From positions 9,833,378-9,897,377 of the forward strand of contig JAKSZU010000029.1 in the NCBI GenBank assembly GCA_026018925.1: a stretch of 64,000 nt of DNA, read 5' to 3'. This DNA comes from Tupaia tana (Eukaryota > Chordata > Mammalia > Scandentia > Tupaiidae). Position 1 is the stretch's first letter. Each line of letters starts with the position of its first letter. The notes beneath the pieces are model-generated. The model had not been told where the DNA came from. It saw nothing but the letters and a program-made list of their open reading frames with translations, and made no database searches. Position numbers and translations under genes: made by a program. Shown piece by piece: positions 41,218 to 53,142 of the stretch.

Positions 41218-41460
41218 ACATAAGCAGATAGCTTGGTGGTTCAGGTGACTGGATTTCCACATGACCTACCACAATTTGAATTCAGGATCCAGTGACTTGA
41301 AAAATCATGCAAGGCATGTGTGTGTACATGCCCAAAATCTTGAGAGGAGAATAGAGGAGAAAGGATGCCATCTCCCTAGAAGGTGATTTGTCACGTTTTT
41401 TCTCTGTCTCTCTCCTTTCGGGTGAACACACTTGCCCTAAAGGGAAAAGCTTAAAACAAA
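41218..41460 (+). mobile_element. Old long-type SINE
   Basis: ATAAGCAGATAGCTTGGTGG head; ACACTTGCCCTAAAGGG tail, then an (AAC)n run to 41486. Confidence 0.85.
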
Positions 41461-41492
41461 ACAACAACAACAACAACAACAACAAACACTTC

Positions 41493-41735
41493 AGGGACCA
41501 AAGGTGATGTGATGGTTAAGGAGGACTCCCACATGACTGACTGGTTTGAATCTCAGACATGTAAAGTTAAAAATCATGCCAGACATAAGTGGATGCCTGG
41601 AGCCCAAATCACAGGAGGAGAATGGAGGAGAAGGTACTGTGCTGTGGCCATACCTTCTGGGGAGTGTTTCTATTTTTCTCTCTGTGTCTGTCTCTGGTGA
41701 GAGCACATGACATATGGCAGAAATATTTTTTTAAA
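41493..41735 (+). mobile_element. Long-type SINE beside V2R exon 3
   Basis: AGGGACCAAAGGTGATGTGA head. It ends about 50 bases past the exon 3 donor. Confidence 0.88.
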
Positions 41736-41788
41736 TGAAAAAGGATAATACCTCCAAATATCATCAGGTTCTTGTGAAGGATATTTAC

Positions 41789-42602
41789 CTGCCAAGGAAG
41801 AATAGGCTGGTCTGCCTCTCCTGCAGATCCCATGTCTATTTTTTGCAGAAACATCTTATAAAGAACTTGGGCCACTACATGCACAGCATGATAGATAAAA
41901 AAGCTGGAGTCAGACATGGTCATCATTGTCAAAATTAGGTGGTAGCAACTCTATGGAAGAATTTGGTCGGCAGTCTCCAAGTTTGCTACACAGTGACCCA
42001 GTAAGTGAGCAATTAAAAAAGTTAACCCAGAGTTTACTGAAATAAAAATCTTCTGGGTATTGGAAAGGGTTGACTGTCTTGAGAAATTGTTTAAAGCCAG
42101 GAATATTCCTTTTCTTGTTTGAAAATAAGAGGCTTCCAAGGAAAAAGTATGGTATGTGATCTGTATTGGGCAAAATAGTTTTCTATGAGGAGTGGAGATT
42201 TCTCATGATCCATACCTTTCCTGAAATTAAATAGAAGTTTTCTTTTAATCCCAGGTTCTAGACACTCCCTTCATCACCATGTATTATATACACATTTGCA
42301 GATGAAACTCTGATCTTTATCTCAACATTGAAGTCATGATCTAAAAATACACCTTTTGTGGCAGGGAGCTTCTCTGTAAAGGCCATGCAAATATCCTTTT
42401 TTACCATCTTTTCCTTTAGATCCTGAAGGAACTGCTCCCCTTGCATATCATCAGATACGTAGAGTGCCACCCACGTCCAGCCAAAATGCAGCAACAAGCA
42501 GATGATTCCATGAGTCAGAGAGCTGTCCTTGCTGGCCATCTGATAAACTGATGGAAATTGCTCTTTATCAGTTAGGATGGGATCAAAAGGACCATATGTG
42601 AC
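41789..42602 (-). pseudogene. V2R exon 3: main ligand-binding exon, three lesions
   Basis: Acceptor AAATTCAG, donor GTAAAT. It begins VTYGPFDPILTDKEQFPSVY, then LLLHFGWTWVALYVSDDM, a hallmark of the Venus-flytrap domain. Later come FFLGSLLFSNKKRNIPGFKQ, LKTVNPFQYPEDFYFSKLW and DMGSAGEADQPILPWQ. Lesions: TAG at 42260-42258 after DEGSV; TAG at 42185-42183; and near 41920-41930 a net +1 shift, most simply a 4-base insertion, before MTMSDSSFFIYHAV. Length 814 against an inferred 810. Confidence 0.96.
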
Positions 42603-42609
42603 CTGAATT

Positions 42610-44480
42610 TAAAACAAACAAACAAACAAAAAACAAAACACAACAAAAAAGCCCTTATTCTTTTTTTTTTAATAGACAACATTAAATGCCAGTTTGGGGT
42701 CACAACAAAAATTCAAACTACTCAGGTTTTTCTGTTTGTTTTCATTTTTTACTAAAATTAGGTGGGAGGGGTTATTTGCAAAACTTGCCAGTAAGGCAAA
42801 TGAGTTAAAAACCTTTTGTTCTTGTTTTTTTTTTTTTTTTTTGGTTTGTAAAACTAACCACCTAGAAGTTTCTGCATGTGGAATACCTCCCAAGCCCAAG
42901 AACTTTGGTCACCTATGAACGAGTGTCCTGTATGTACACCATAAAACTGCAGGACATCAGTTGATTAAAAAATAATTAGTACATGTTATGTGTAATAAAA
43001 TTAATTTTACAATAGCTTATTCATACAGGGACCTGATTCTGTTTCTGGAGGAGGAAGGAATACTGAAGCAGCCATTTGCCCATCACAGACTGAACTAGAG
43101 AATTTCTGGGTGGTGGATGGATTTGCCAGTGAGCCAGTGAGGCCAGTGGGCACTTTTCTAAACGGTAGTCTGATGGTTCACTCCACACACTAATTTTTTT
43201 AATACTAAAAAAGAAAATGTCTTGCTTATTTGGTGACAGTCAAAAGGGCTTGGAAACATTTCACTCTGCCCTAGTTCTCCTTGCAAGCAGACCCCTCACT
43301 TTGGAAAGTGTGAATTGTTCCTCCTTTTTGTAAAGAAGACTTTGCATTTTGCATTTTGTCTACTTGTAAGTCAATTTAAGATATTACCAATTTTTCTAGT
43401 TTTAATATAAAATCGTAATGCTACATGGTGAACATGTCCAGAACCCTGTGTATATTTCCAATAAACATTTTTGCAAGCACACTTGTAACCATATGTGTAT
43501 AATTAACAAATCTGTATATGCTTATGCCTAGGCAACTATTTTCTGCAATTTTTGAATACTGTCTTTAAAAAATGTGATCTTTATTTTGAAAAATACAGAA
43601 TTTTTGAATCTAAAAAATGAATAATTAAATAACCTGATTCTGACAGTGTGATTTTTTTTTTTAAATTTTTCCACTTAAATGTGGAGGAGATAATTCTCTA
43701 CCTGTTAAGATAATAGAGTGGAATATTGAGTGAAAAGATTACATGCTGTGGAAATGATTTTATTCTGTCAATATAACCATTAGGAGACTATTATCAATCC
43801 CATTTTCTTGAGAAACAACATGTGACTAGTACAGATAACAATATCAGTTCCAGACCAAAGCAGGAAAGAACTATAAGGTTCAATATATGTTTTATTATCT
43901 AGGGAACTGAGGTATGCATAAACTTTATAAAAATGGTGCAACAAGATGTTGGTGATTGTGCCATCCTGGGCTTATGTGACATGTGGATCAGAGGCTTCCT
44001 TACCTAGATGCCAAGAGAAAGATAAACTCTGAGAAAAAATTATGTATTGAGTTTTTCATACTGTATCTTATTAATACAGCATAAGCTATATTGTCTTTAA
44101 AATACAACCATACAGCCTCTATGATATTTTTAAAATAAATTTTTTCAACAACAAATTTATCTTATGTTAATGCTGTGTTTACCAGGAATGTCTCCTGAAA
44201 CTTTTATCAGACAATATCCCTGGAAGAATCTCTGAGGTGGAGAATTGTCATGCTGAGAGTAACTGAAAGTGTTTTCAATGGGTCCATCTCCATGGATATG
44301 AGGAAGGGCAGAGGGAGCTGGTAAACCTCAGCTGGGGGAACTTAGCCATATACAGTTGGGAGGATCTCCAGTGCTGGAATATTATTTCTTTGTCCAAAGT
44401 GATAAAAAAAACAAAGGTTTTTATATTTTTGTTTCTAATTGTCCTATGAATGCCCTATAATATTGTCCTGTCCTAAGATG
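42610..44480. other. V2R intron 2 sequence without recognised features
   Basis: AT-rich, with T runs at 42823-42842. I see no exon, SINE or L1. A moderately conserved-looking block at 44160-44400 could not be assigned. Confidence 0.5.
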
Positions 44481-44511
44481 GGGTGGGTCCCTATGTTGTG
44501 TGCACTTTTTG

Positions 44512-44783
44512 TTTGTTTGTTTGTTTTTGTTTTGGAGAGGTTTTTGCTATAGGGCGCACGAGCTCGCCAGAAAGACAGAGAGACAGAGAGATAGAAAGCG
44601 AGAAATCACCCCCCAGGGGGAATGGCCGTGCTGCAATCCTTTCTCCTCCATTCTCCTCTCGGGATCTTGGGCACGCATGCACTCACGCCTGGCGTGAATT
44701 TAAGCCACCGGGTCCGGGACTCAAACCGCGGTTGACTACATGGGAGCCCAGCGACACAGAAATTATGCTAACTGCTGGTCCCT
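44512..44783 (-). mobile_element. Long-type SINE, young
   Basis: Flanked by CTATGTTGTGTG on both sides (44490 and 44782). Starts at a TTTG repeat tail. Confidence 0.93.
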
Positions 44784-44894
44784 ATGTTGTGTGAGCTTTT
44801 TAGGAGGCGTCTTTAAGAGAACCATCAATATTCCCATCAGTGAGGGTTGGATGTCATAGCTATGAAAAGTAATATGGGTGAGACTTGACAGTTT

Positions 44895-45148
44895 TTCTTC
44901 TTTTTTTATTTTTAATTTTTCAGAGGGCAAATTAAATCATGTGTGCTTGCCACAGTGAGATAGAAAGAGAGTGATAAATCACCCCTCATAAGGGATGGTC
45001 ATGCCAATATTCCTTCTATGTTGGAATTTTGGGCATACAAGCACATATATTCAGTGTGCTCTTCAGGATAACAGGATCAAAACTTAAACTATGGAGTCAA
45101 CTAAGTCAGATCCAGGCACATTAACCACCATATCACCAGCTGGCCTAC
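44895..45148 (-). mobile_element. Old long-type SINE
   Basis: Diverged; ends TCACCAGCTGGCC. Confidence 0.78.
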
Positions 45149-45381
45149 CTCTGCTCTTTTTTTTTTTTCTCTCATCCTTGTACTGTTAATAATCTCATGA
45201 TCCATAAAGAACCTGTGTCTTTTCCCCCTCTGTTTAAGCAAAATGTGTTCCAACAACTAAGAGAAGTGCTGAGGGCCCCAAGGGTATGTAAACCAAGCTT
45301 CCATGTTTTATTTGCTCAGATGCGAGAGGATTGCATTAGGAGCTATCCAATTCTCATTCCTTAACCTGACAACCCACTTAC

Positions 45382-45673
45382 CTGTGGGCTTTTGTAGAGC
45401 TCCAATAGGGTTCCAACTTGGGCTGAAAATGTTGGCATGTTTCCTGCAATGATAGCAACAGGTTGTTTCTGTGTCTGGCAGTTGTAGTTTGGCAGGGACT
45501 GATTCCCTCCAGTGAGCAAAAATAGAGCACTTTCTAAAGTTCTTTTGTCACTGGGAAATGCATTGTAGAAATCATAACCCAGGGAAAGGTTGGGGAGCAA
45601 CTCGGGGCTCTTATTGATCTGCTCAATGACAAAGTGAAAGGCCAATACAAATTGGTAGTTCTTCCATTGGTAC
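45382..45673 (-). pseudogene. V2R exon 2: ligand-binding domain, intact
   Basis: 292 bases with acceptor TGTTTAG and donor GTAAGT. The first base completes a Gln codon with exon 1, then YQWKNYQFVLAFHFVIEQIN, SPELLPNLSLGYDFYNAFPS, a family signature, and TFSAQVGTLLELYKSPQ. No lesion. Confidence 0.96.
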
Positions 45674-45689
45674 CTAAACAGAGGGGACA

Positions 45690-46412
45690 GCATTAGGAAA
45701 TACAGTCATGTAATTCAGCATAAATTCTTCAGGCAAGCCACAAGACATAAAATGATAGGCCCAGGCTCCTGTTCACAGATTCTCCCGCACTGGTACACAG
45801 AGCTGGTGTTAATAATGTTCCCAGGGCTCCAGAACACCTTGGAATGCTTTTTTTTTTTCCCTCTGCTGAAGCAAATTGTGTCCAAACAATGAAGAGAGGC
45901 TTTCAAGGCCCGTGAGTGAGATGAGGTGTCACTTAGCTGGATGATGACACTGTTGTCTGAACAGAGGAGATTTTAAAGGAGGATCATTAATGTATGGAGA
46001 AGATGACAAAATTTCTTTTAAGAATATGACTAAAAAAGTGCACCCGTTCACTATATTCATACATCTAAAAATTTATATATAGACAAGTTACACATATGTG
46101 TATTTATAAAATACAAAGTTTTAGTATTTTTAAATATAACATGAACAATTGGACAGAGATTGTTACCACATATATCACCTGAAATATTTCACATTTTCTG
46201 TGCTGAGAACTTTAGTATTGTCTTTTGGCAGTATTAGAATGAATAGTAAGTATTCAATATAAGTTATATTCACCAGGCATACACTCTCCTTCATAACACT
46301 TCTAGAATTGGGGATATCCCACATGTCACCTTGTTTCTCTTTACTTCCAGAAACTATGATTGAAGCATTTCTTAATTTCCCTATGCTCTGGAACATTTAA
46401 ATAGCACCTGGC
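45690..46412. other. V2R intron 1 sequence, no exon seen
   Basis: The stretch 45862-45912 resembles 45226-45282 (CCCTCTG, AAGCAAA, GTG and AAGAGA in order), so similar segments flank exon 2. The rest is AT-rich. Confidence 0.45.
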
Positions 46413-46413
46413 C

Positions 46414-46615
46414 GGGCCAGCAGATAGCATGGCGTTTAAGGTGCTGGACTCATACGTGGTCAAACACAGTTCAAGTCCCAGACCTGGTGGCTTGATTTCT
46501 TACTATCTCCCCACTCCTCTCTGTCTCTCTGATGAGCACACATGCCTGTTGCAAATGAAATACAAAACAATAATAATGATAAGTAATACTAAATAAACAA
46601 TTGTTTAAAGAAATA
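46414..46615 (+). mobile_element. Old SINE
   Basis: CCGGGCCAGCAGATAGCATGG head; CACACATGCCTGTTGCAAAT tail. Confidence 0.85.
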
Positions 46616-46913
46616 GAAAAAGCATAAATGGTATCTGGCTTACCAGTTTTTCAACCATTTTGCACATTTCAGGTACTTTTAGGTGGCCTTTTCTATATTT
46701 TATACACTATTATGTTAACTAAGAAAAACTGTTGTTAAATATGTTTTTTTAAATAAATTTAATTTATTATTTATTATTATTTATAAATTTAATTTAAATA
46801 TCCTAGTCAATTATTGGCAACATCAAGTCTTCTTACACATTTGTAAAAACATTTTTCTCTGTAGTTAATTGTTCTTCATAATTGTTCATTTTTCCCTTGG
46901 AAATTCTTAGCTT

Positions 46914-47186
46914 TTTTTTTTTTTTTTTTTTTGGAAAGATTTTTGCTATAGGGCACGTGCGCTCGCCAGACAGACAGAGAGAGACATAGAGACAGAAAGC
47001 GAGAAATCACCCCCCAGGGGGGATGGTCACGCTGCAATCCCTTCTCCTTCATTCTCCTCTCGGGATCTTGGGCACGCACGCACACGCGCCCGGCGTGAGT
47101 TGTAAGCCACCGGGTCCGAGACGCGAACCGCGGTTGACTACGTGGGAGTCCAGCGACATAGCCATTACGCTAACTGCTGGTTCCTG
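46914..47186 (-). mobile_element. Long-type SINE, young, perfect target-site duplication
   Basis: Flanked by GGAAATTCTTAGCTTTT on both sides (46899 and 47186). Confidence 0.96.
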
Positions 47187-47367
47187 GAAATTCTTAGCTT
47201 TTAAAAGAATATTTGCTAAAAGTATGCTTGAGTTTTAAAGGTAGCTCATTTGTTGGTTATTAATGTCATATATTGCCTTTAATCATTTCTCTATTCTCTG
47301 TGTACTTATTCAGGTGTTAATTTCTTAAATCTCACCCTTAATTTAAACATTCAAAGTGTTTTTTCTT

Positions 47368-47626
47368 TTCTTTTCTGAAAAGTTGTTGTCGTAGACTGTG
47401 TACACTTACCTTAGAGAGAGAGACACAGTGAGAGGAAAAGTGAGAAATCACCCCCAAGAAGGTATGGCCATGATGAAATCCCTTCTCTTCCATTTTCTTT
47501 TTGAGATTTTGGGGCCACACTTACATGTGACCAGCATAATTTGAAGCCACCAGGTTCAGGACTCAAACTGTGATCAGCTAAGTGGAAGTTCAATGACTTA
47601 ACTGCTCCACCATCTAATGGTTCCCA
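47368..47626 (-). mobile_element. Old long-type SINE
   Basis: GTCGTAGACTGTGTACACTT; ends CATCTAATGGTTCCC. Confidence 0.82.
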
Positions 47627-47710
47627 ATTAGTAAACAAAACATTTTAGACTAAAAACTGTATGCATTCAGAACTCTATTTTTTCCTAATTGATTCTTATG
47701 TTTTATTGTG

Positions 47711-47950
47711 TGTTTTTTTTTTTTTTTTCCAATAGGGTGTGTGCACTCACCAGAGTGAAACAGAAAGAGAGAAATAGAAAATTCATCTGCTGACAAGAAG
47801 GTCATGCCATTATTCCTTCTCTTCCATTCTGCTCTTGGGGTTATTGGACATGCAGGCATACCCCCACCTCTCATGTTTTCCAACAACTCAATTCAGGACT
47901 CAAACCATGTATTCAGCCATGTGGGAACCAGTTGCCTTAAGCTCTATGAT
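47711..47950 (-). mobile_element. Old long-type SINE
   Basis: T run then CCAATAGGGTGTGTGCACTC; the head complement is diverged. Confidence 0.8.
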
Positions 47951-47959
47951 GAGTTAGGA

Positions 47960-48525
47960 GTTAGACTGCACTCTAGGTAGATAGAAGATGAACTCTGCAT
48001 AAAGCAGTTACTGTGTTTTTTCTTGCTGTGGTCTAGTGAATGATCAATACACCCCCATTACTATTTTCAGAGGAGTTTATGATTCCCCATTGGCTGGTCT
48101 AAAATCAGTCTGAAATCAGTCACTGTCTGAAGCACAAAAATTGAGATTCAAGCCTCTGGGACTGCAGCTAGAATCATGAACATCAGAGTATAATGCCTCA
48201 GCCACTATTCCACTTGCTGGTTTGTTCTAGATAAAGCTTTAATCAGACTTCTGAAAGTTATCCCGTGCCTATCTGCAAACTTGTATATAATCCATACAAG
48301 TAGATTTGGCCAGAGCATCTATTACCTGTAATGTTACTATTCAGTAACTTTCTATCCAATTACTCCCACCTTCCTCTTTGGTTATAAATGTTTACTTATC
48401 CTGATTATATTCACATTTGAACCTAATATTCTTGAACTACTGCACAATCTCATGGCCATATTTCCCATGTATATTTTAAGACTTTAAAGGTGCCTTTATT
48501 TACTGTGCTATAAAAGATATAATGG
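47960..48525. other. Gene-free sequence with a decayed SINE
   Basis: 48125-48222 looks like a worn SINE head on the minus strand, ending CCACTTGCTGGTTTG. No coding signal. Confidence 0.45.
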
Positions 48526-48705
48526 AAGGACCAGGAGGTGGCATAGTTGTTAAGGCTCTACATTCCCACATGGCTGACCATGGTACATATCTCAGGCCTG
48601 GAAGCTTGAAAATTATGACATAAACATATCTATGCACACCCCAAATCCTGATAGAATAATAAAGAAGAGATTGCAGTGTGGCTATCTATCCTGGTTTATA
48701 TATAG
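48526..48705 (+). mobile_element. Old long-type SINE, 3' truncated
   Basis: AAGGACCAGGAGGTGGCATAG head. It ends within the body at ATCCTGGTTTATA. Confidence 0.8.
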
Positions 48706-49186
48706 CGGTGGCCTTTAGATACTCATGGCTTCTCTACAAAGAGCACTTCTATCATCCCCAAGTTAACTGCAAACACCCAGAGTCAGCACCTTGATTCTAA
48801 CATTAACTTTATGTCAGGTGCTCAGTGTTAAAATATGCATGCAGGCCTCACTTTATGGATCTTGGTGACAAAAGTGCTAAGGTACCAACAATCTTACTCA
48901 TTCTGAGCCTCCCAAAGACTGAATATGAAGACAGTGCTAATGGAGTGGGCAACAAGCTATATTAATTCTCTGTTCTGTCTTGAAAGAAATGAAGAAACAC
49001 GAAACATGAGAAGAAGAAGTATAATAGGATAACAAGGCATCCTGAGCTCACAACTGTGCTCTTCTTTCACTTCAGTGCACACTTGATTATTCTCAATGGG
49101 ATTAATCACACACACACACATATATACCAACTACATAATTACACAGGTATGAACACATTTACACATACATATAGCCAACAACTTAC

Positions 49187-49407
49187 TGAGGTCTTGACAC
49201 TTCTTGAGGTGGCCTCATCAGAAAATGTAATTGGCTTACAGTTTCTTCCTCTTCCATGGTATGAAGAGGGAAAAACCCACCCAGTACCAGGTCCCCATCC
49301 TTGTAGACACTTGGCTTCACGTCTCTATCACAGCTAAAATGTGTCATCTCATATGCTGTTTGTAAGGGCTGCAGAAGTAGGAAGAGACTAATCAAAGTTA
49401 ATGACAT
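49187..49407 (-). pseudogene. V2R exon 1: signal peptide, start of ligand domain, intact
   Basis: It starts at ATG 49407-49405 with MSLTLISLFLLLQPLQTAYE, a typical signal peptide. A cysteine and DGDLVLGGFFPLHT follow, the class C GPCR strand-1 pattern. The donor GTAAGT at 49186 leaves two bases (CA) that join the G of exon 2, so the phase is right. Assignment rests on this pattern, the phase match and its place upstream of exon 2. Confidence 0.88.
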
Positions 49408-49409
49408 GT

Positions 49410-49970
49410 CTGAGCTGGCCCAACACAGATTAAAAGCCCTTTGTGTGTGAGCTGAGAAGGAGCTGGAATTGGATTGTGTCTACAGGCTCAGTTCTCTGTT
49501 GGGAGAGTCAACACTGTGGAGGGCACAGAGGATTCTCACTTCCATGGTCTGCCTTCAACCTGTACAAAATATGTTCCAGACATGGCAGACAGGGACAATA
49601 ACTAGAACTTTTACAAAGGCATTTCTACAGGAGCCATGGTGCTGAGCCTTGTGCTTTATCTGAGCAGCTCTGGTTTCCCTGTCTTTTTATTGTTTCACTT
49701 AAGTCCCATCCAGGGGCTCTGGGGATGTCTTCCCTGAGGCTCTGCACCTGTCACCTTCCATTTTGGTAAAAAACAATTTGTGAAAAACATGTTTTGCAGT
49801 GTTTTCCTCCCCCAGACTTTATGCTTTTATAATGGCTAGGTAAGGCTTTGGGGACCACCCCATCCTGAAACAACAAGATTTGTAATTTTGTGACTAAGAG
49901 AGGCCAAAGTATCTGTGTCACAACTGCTCTTATAATTTGGACTTTTAAAAATGGTATTAAAATATACAAA
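49410..49970. other. Upstream flank of the V2R pseudogene
   Basis: Non-repeat sequence that should contain the receptor's promoter. I see no TATA box or other site I can support. Confidence 0.4.
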
Positions 49971-49972
49971 AG

Positions 49973-50215
49973 TTGGACAAGGAGGTAGCATAGTATTTAA
50001 GGCACTGGACTCCCACAAGACTTACCATGGTTTGAATCCTGTTTTAAAAGTCATGCTGAGTACTTGTGTATGCATGCCAAAAATCCTGGAATGGAGGAAA
50101 ATGGAGATAGGATTGTGGTGTGGCCTTCCCTCCTAGGGGGTGATTTCTCACTTTTTCTCTGTCTCTTTGGCAACTGAATGTGCCCTATAGCAAAAGAATC
50201 TCTCTAAATAAAATA
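49973..50215 (+). mobile_element. Old long-type SINE
   Basis: TTGGACAAGGAGGTAGCATAG head, GAATGTGCCCTATAGCAAAA tail. Confidence 0.88.
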
Positions 50216-50219
50216 AAAA

Positions 50220-50615
50220 GTAAAGATAAAAAGTCCACAATAGCTAATTCTGTATATGCCTTAGCAATGAGGGGACAGAATCATATCAGTCACTGGTGGC
50301 TTCCTCACTTGTGTACAGAAGGCATATCATTGCTATGTCCAATATTACTCTCAAGTCTGCAATAACATCATGGCAAAAATGAGCGTTATAACTTACAAAG
50401 AAGTAGGATACTTTCCAGAGAAGATTAGATTATCCTTAAATTCCAATGCTCCACAAAATTAATCCACATACTCCTAAGAATGATATACTCTTCTTTGTCC
50501 ACTGATAATTCAAGTGTCAAGTATTCATGATATGCTTTAATATGTAATAACTATAAAGAACTCTATTCTTGACCCAGCATTTATCTGTTGTTATTATTAT
50601 TTTTTTAATCACTGG
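50220..50615. other. Gene-free sequence
   Basis: AT-rich, no recognised family. Confidence 0.5.
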
Positions 50616-50624
50616 TTTTTATAG

Positions 50625-50896
50625 AAGAAAAAATTGGGGGTGGGGGGAGAGATTTTGCTATAGGGCATGTACACTTGTCAGAAAGACAGAGAGAGACAGA
50701 GAGACAGAAAGTGAGAAATCACCCCCAGGGGGGATGGCCACACTGCAATCCCTTCTCCTACAATCTCCTCTCAGGATCTTGGGCACGCATGCACACACGT
50801 CCAGCTTGAGTTTAAGCCACCGGGTCTGGGACTTGAACTGCTGTTGACTACATGGGAGTTCAGTAACATAATCATTACACTAACTGCTGGTCCCTC
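50625..50896 (-). mobile_element. Long-type SINE
   Basis: GATTTTGCTATAGGGCATGT; ends CTAACTGCTGGTCCC. Confidence 0.93.
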
Positions 50897-50947
50897 GAAA
50901 ATATTTTTTTTTAATTTCATGATTTGTTTATTCATTTTTTATTTTTA

Positions 50948-51216
50948 AATTTTTTTTTTTTTTTGGAGAGCTTTTTGCTATAGGGCGCGTGCGCTCGCCA
51001 GACAGACAGAGAGAGACAGAGAGATAGAAAGCAGAAAATCACCCCCCAGGGGGGATGGCCACGCCGCAATCCCTTCTCCTCCATTCTCCTCTCGGGATCT
51101 TGGGCACGCACGCACACGCGCCCGGCGTGAGTTTAAGCCGCCGGGTCTGGGACTCGAACCGCGGTCGACTACGTGGGAGTCCAGCGACATAGCCATTACG
51201 CTAACTGCTGGTCCCT
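50948..51216 (-). mobile_element. Long-type SINE, young
   Basis: Near-consensus; TTATTTTTAAA occurs on both flanks. Confidence 0.95.
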
Positions 51217-51316
51217 TATTTTTAAAATTTTTATAAAAATATGATATGTGGAAAGATATGGTAACTAATGCAAACTCTGGAGATGACCTAATTGAGCCAT
51301 TTGTTATGTATTACCA

Positions 51317-51475
51317 GGGCCAGCAGGTGGTGTGGTGGTTAAGTTGTTGTATTCCCACATTCCTGACTGCAGTTCGAGTTCCAGACTTGGTGGCTTGCTT
51401 TCTCACTTCTCTCAAGTTGGTCAAAATTAAAAAATAATATAAAATAAAATAAAATAAAATAATTTTAAAGAACAG
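51317..51475 (+). mobile_element. Short-type SINE
   Basis: GGGCCAGCAGGTGGTGTGGTG head, AAATAAAATAAAATAAAAT tail. Confidence 0.9.
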
Positions 51476-51654
51476 CATATGCATTACCTCATAACCTGTT
51501 TCTGGGATGAGAACATAATACCTACTCTTAGAATTTTTCAGGTATACAATATGATGTAATAAATTGCACTGATATGATGTATATAAGAACTTTTTAATTC
51601 ATTCCTCTTGTCTAACTGAAATACTATGTTTTTTTAACCTACATTTCAATTTTA

Positions 51655-51910
51655 ACTTAATTTATTCTTTAGAGAGATTTTTGCTTTGGAGTACATGTTC
51701 ACTGAAGAGAAACAGACAGACAGACACAAATCAAAAAAAACATCCTCACAAGGATGGTCTTACTGCAATCCCTTCTCCTTCATTCTCCTCTCAGAATTTT
51801 GGGCAAACACACACATGTGCCTGGCATGAGTTTTAAGCCACTGGGTGTGGGACTCCATTTGCAGTCTACCTGGGAGCCCACTGACCTATCCATTACACCA
51901 TCAGCTGCTT
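51655..51910 (-). mobile_element. Old long-type SINE
   Basis: GAGATTTTTGCTTTGGAGTA; ends CACCATCAGCTGC. Confidence 0.85.
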
Positions 51911-51927
51911 TTTTGACCAATAGTTGT

Positions 51928-52195
51928 TTTGTTTTTGTTTTTGTTTTTTTGGAGAGGTTTTTGCTACAGGGCGCGTGCGCTCACCAGAAAGACAGAGACA
52001 GTGAGACGGAAAGCAAGAAATCATCCCCAGGGGAGATGGCCACGCCAAAAGCCCTTCTCCTCCATTCTCCTCTTGGGATCTTGGGTATGCACGCACACGC
52101 ACCTGGAGTGTGTTTAAGCCACCGGGTTCAGGACTCAAACCACAGTCGACTACATGGGATTCCAGTGACATAACCGTTACGCTAACTGCTGGCCC
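51928..52195 (-). mobile_element. Long-type SINE
   Basis: GTTTTTGCTACAGGGCGCGT. Flanks TTGACCAATAGTT and TTGACCAACAATT form an imperfect duplication. Confidence 0.93.
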
Positions 52196-52409
52196 ATTGA
52201 CCAACAATTTTTTAAAATCTGGCTATCCTCAACCTGCAGTAGGTGTCATATTATTCTCTGCCTCTGTGAATTTTAGTTTTTAATACTCTACTTACATGTA
52301 AGATGACAAGTTGTATGTCTTTGTGTGCCTGAGTTATTTCAATCAGCATAATGTCCTCAAAGTTCATCCCTATTGTTGAAATAACAGAATATGTTTTGTT
52401 ACTTTTAGG

Positions 52410-52620
52410 GTGCATGTGATCACTGGAGACTGATGGAGAGAGAAACTCTTCCCAATGGAGCTTCATCATGCTTCAATCTCCACTTCTCCATTCTGTCAGG
52501 ATTTCAAGAATGCACATACACATACATAGTGTGTTTCTTTAGCCACCAAAAATGGGATTTAAACCATGGTCACTTATGTGTAACCCTGATCTTTTAAACA
52601 TTAGGCTATGAAGCTGGTAT
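52410..52620 (-). mobile_element. Old SINE
   Basis: Diverged; TTTAGGGTGCATGTGATCAC to the decayed head GCTATGAAGCTGGTA. Confidence 0.65.
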
Positions 52621-52677
52621 GCAGAATTCTGTTTTAAAGGCTGAATAATATTCTATGTATACATATATAAAAGGTTT

Positions 52678-52868
52678 TCTTAAAATATTTATTTAATTTA
52701 TTGTTTTTTAAATTTAATTTTCTATTGGATATGTGTTCACCAGAGAGAAACAGATAGCAAGAGAGAGAGGGGGGGAAAATGAGAGAGCAAGCTGAAAGTT
52801 CTGGGTCTTGAACTGTGATCAACCATGTGGGACCAGCCCCTCAAACACCATAGCAGTTGCTGTTCTCT
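52678..52868 (-). mobile_element. Short-type SINE
   Basis: TTCTATTGGATATGTGTTCA; ends AGCAGTTGCTGTTCTC. Confidence 0.78.
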
Positions 52869-53142
52869 GTAATGTGTTTAATCGGAATAAATTTGCAATG
52901 AACATTGAAGCATGAATATATTTTTGACAAATTAATTTTATATTTTTATATATAACCAATTATGCAATTGTTAAGTCACAGGGTAGTTCTATTTTTAATT
53001 TTCTGTAAAACCTTAGGAAACTATTTTCCATTGTGTTTAACCAACTTATACTTTTATCAACAATGTTCAATTATTCCCTTTCTTTCTTGTGTTTATTGAA
53101 TTGTATTTTTTAAGAATAGCTATCTTAAGAGCTGTGAGGTAG

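Larger units (their letters stand above)
25080..49407 (-). pseudogene. Vomeronasal type-2 receptor (Vmn2r-type) pseudogene, all six exons present
   Basis: V2Rs are class C GPCRs of vomeronasal neurons, with an extracellular Venus-flytrap ligand domain, a cysteine-rich linker and seven membrane helices. All six exons lie in order on the minus strand: 49407-49187, 45673-45382, 42602-41789, 37679-37458, 30141-30018 and 26008-25080. Every intron has GT-AG ends and exon phases join correctly (221, 292, 814, 222, 124 and 929 bases, about 865 codons when corrected for the shift). Four lesions disable it: TAG 42260-42258, TAG 42185-42183 and a net +1 shift near 41925 in exon 3, and TAA 25700-25698 in exon 6. 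Exons 1, 2, 4 and 5 are intact. Introns carry dozens of SINEs and the composite retroelement. This suggests fairly recent loss. Confidence 0.95.

Noticed and set aside
45715-45906. Candidate extra V2R exon upstream of exon 2
   Set aside because: The reading shows no V2R motif and no suitable splice sites, and exon 1 (49407-49187) already joins exon 2 in phase.
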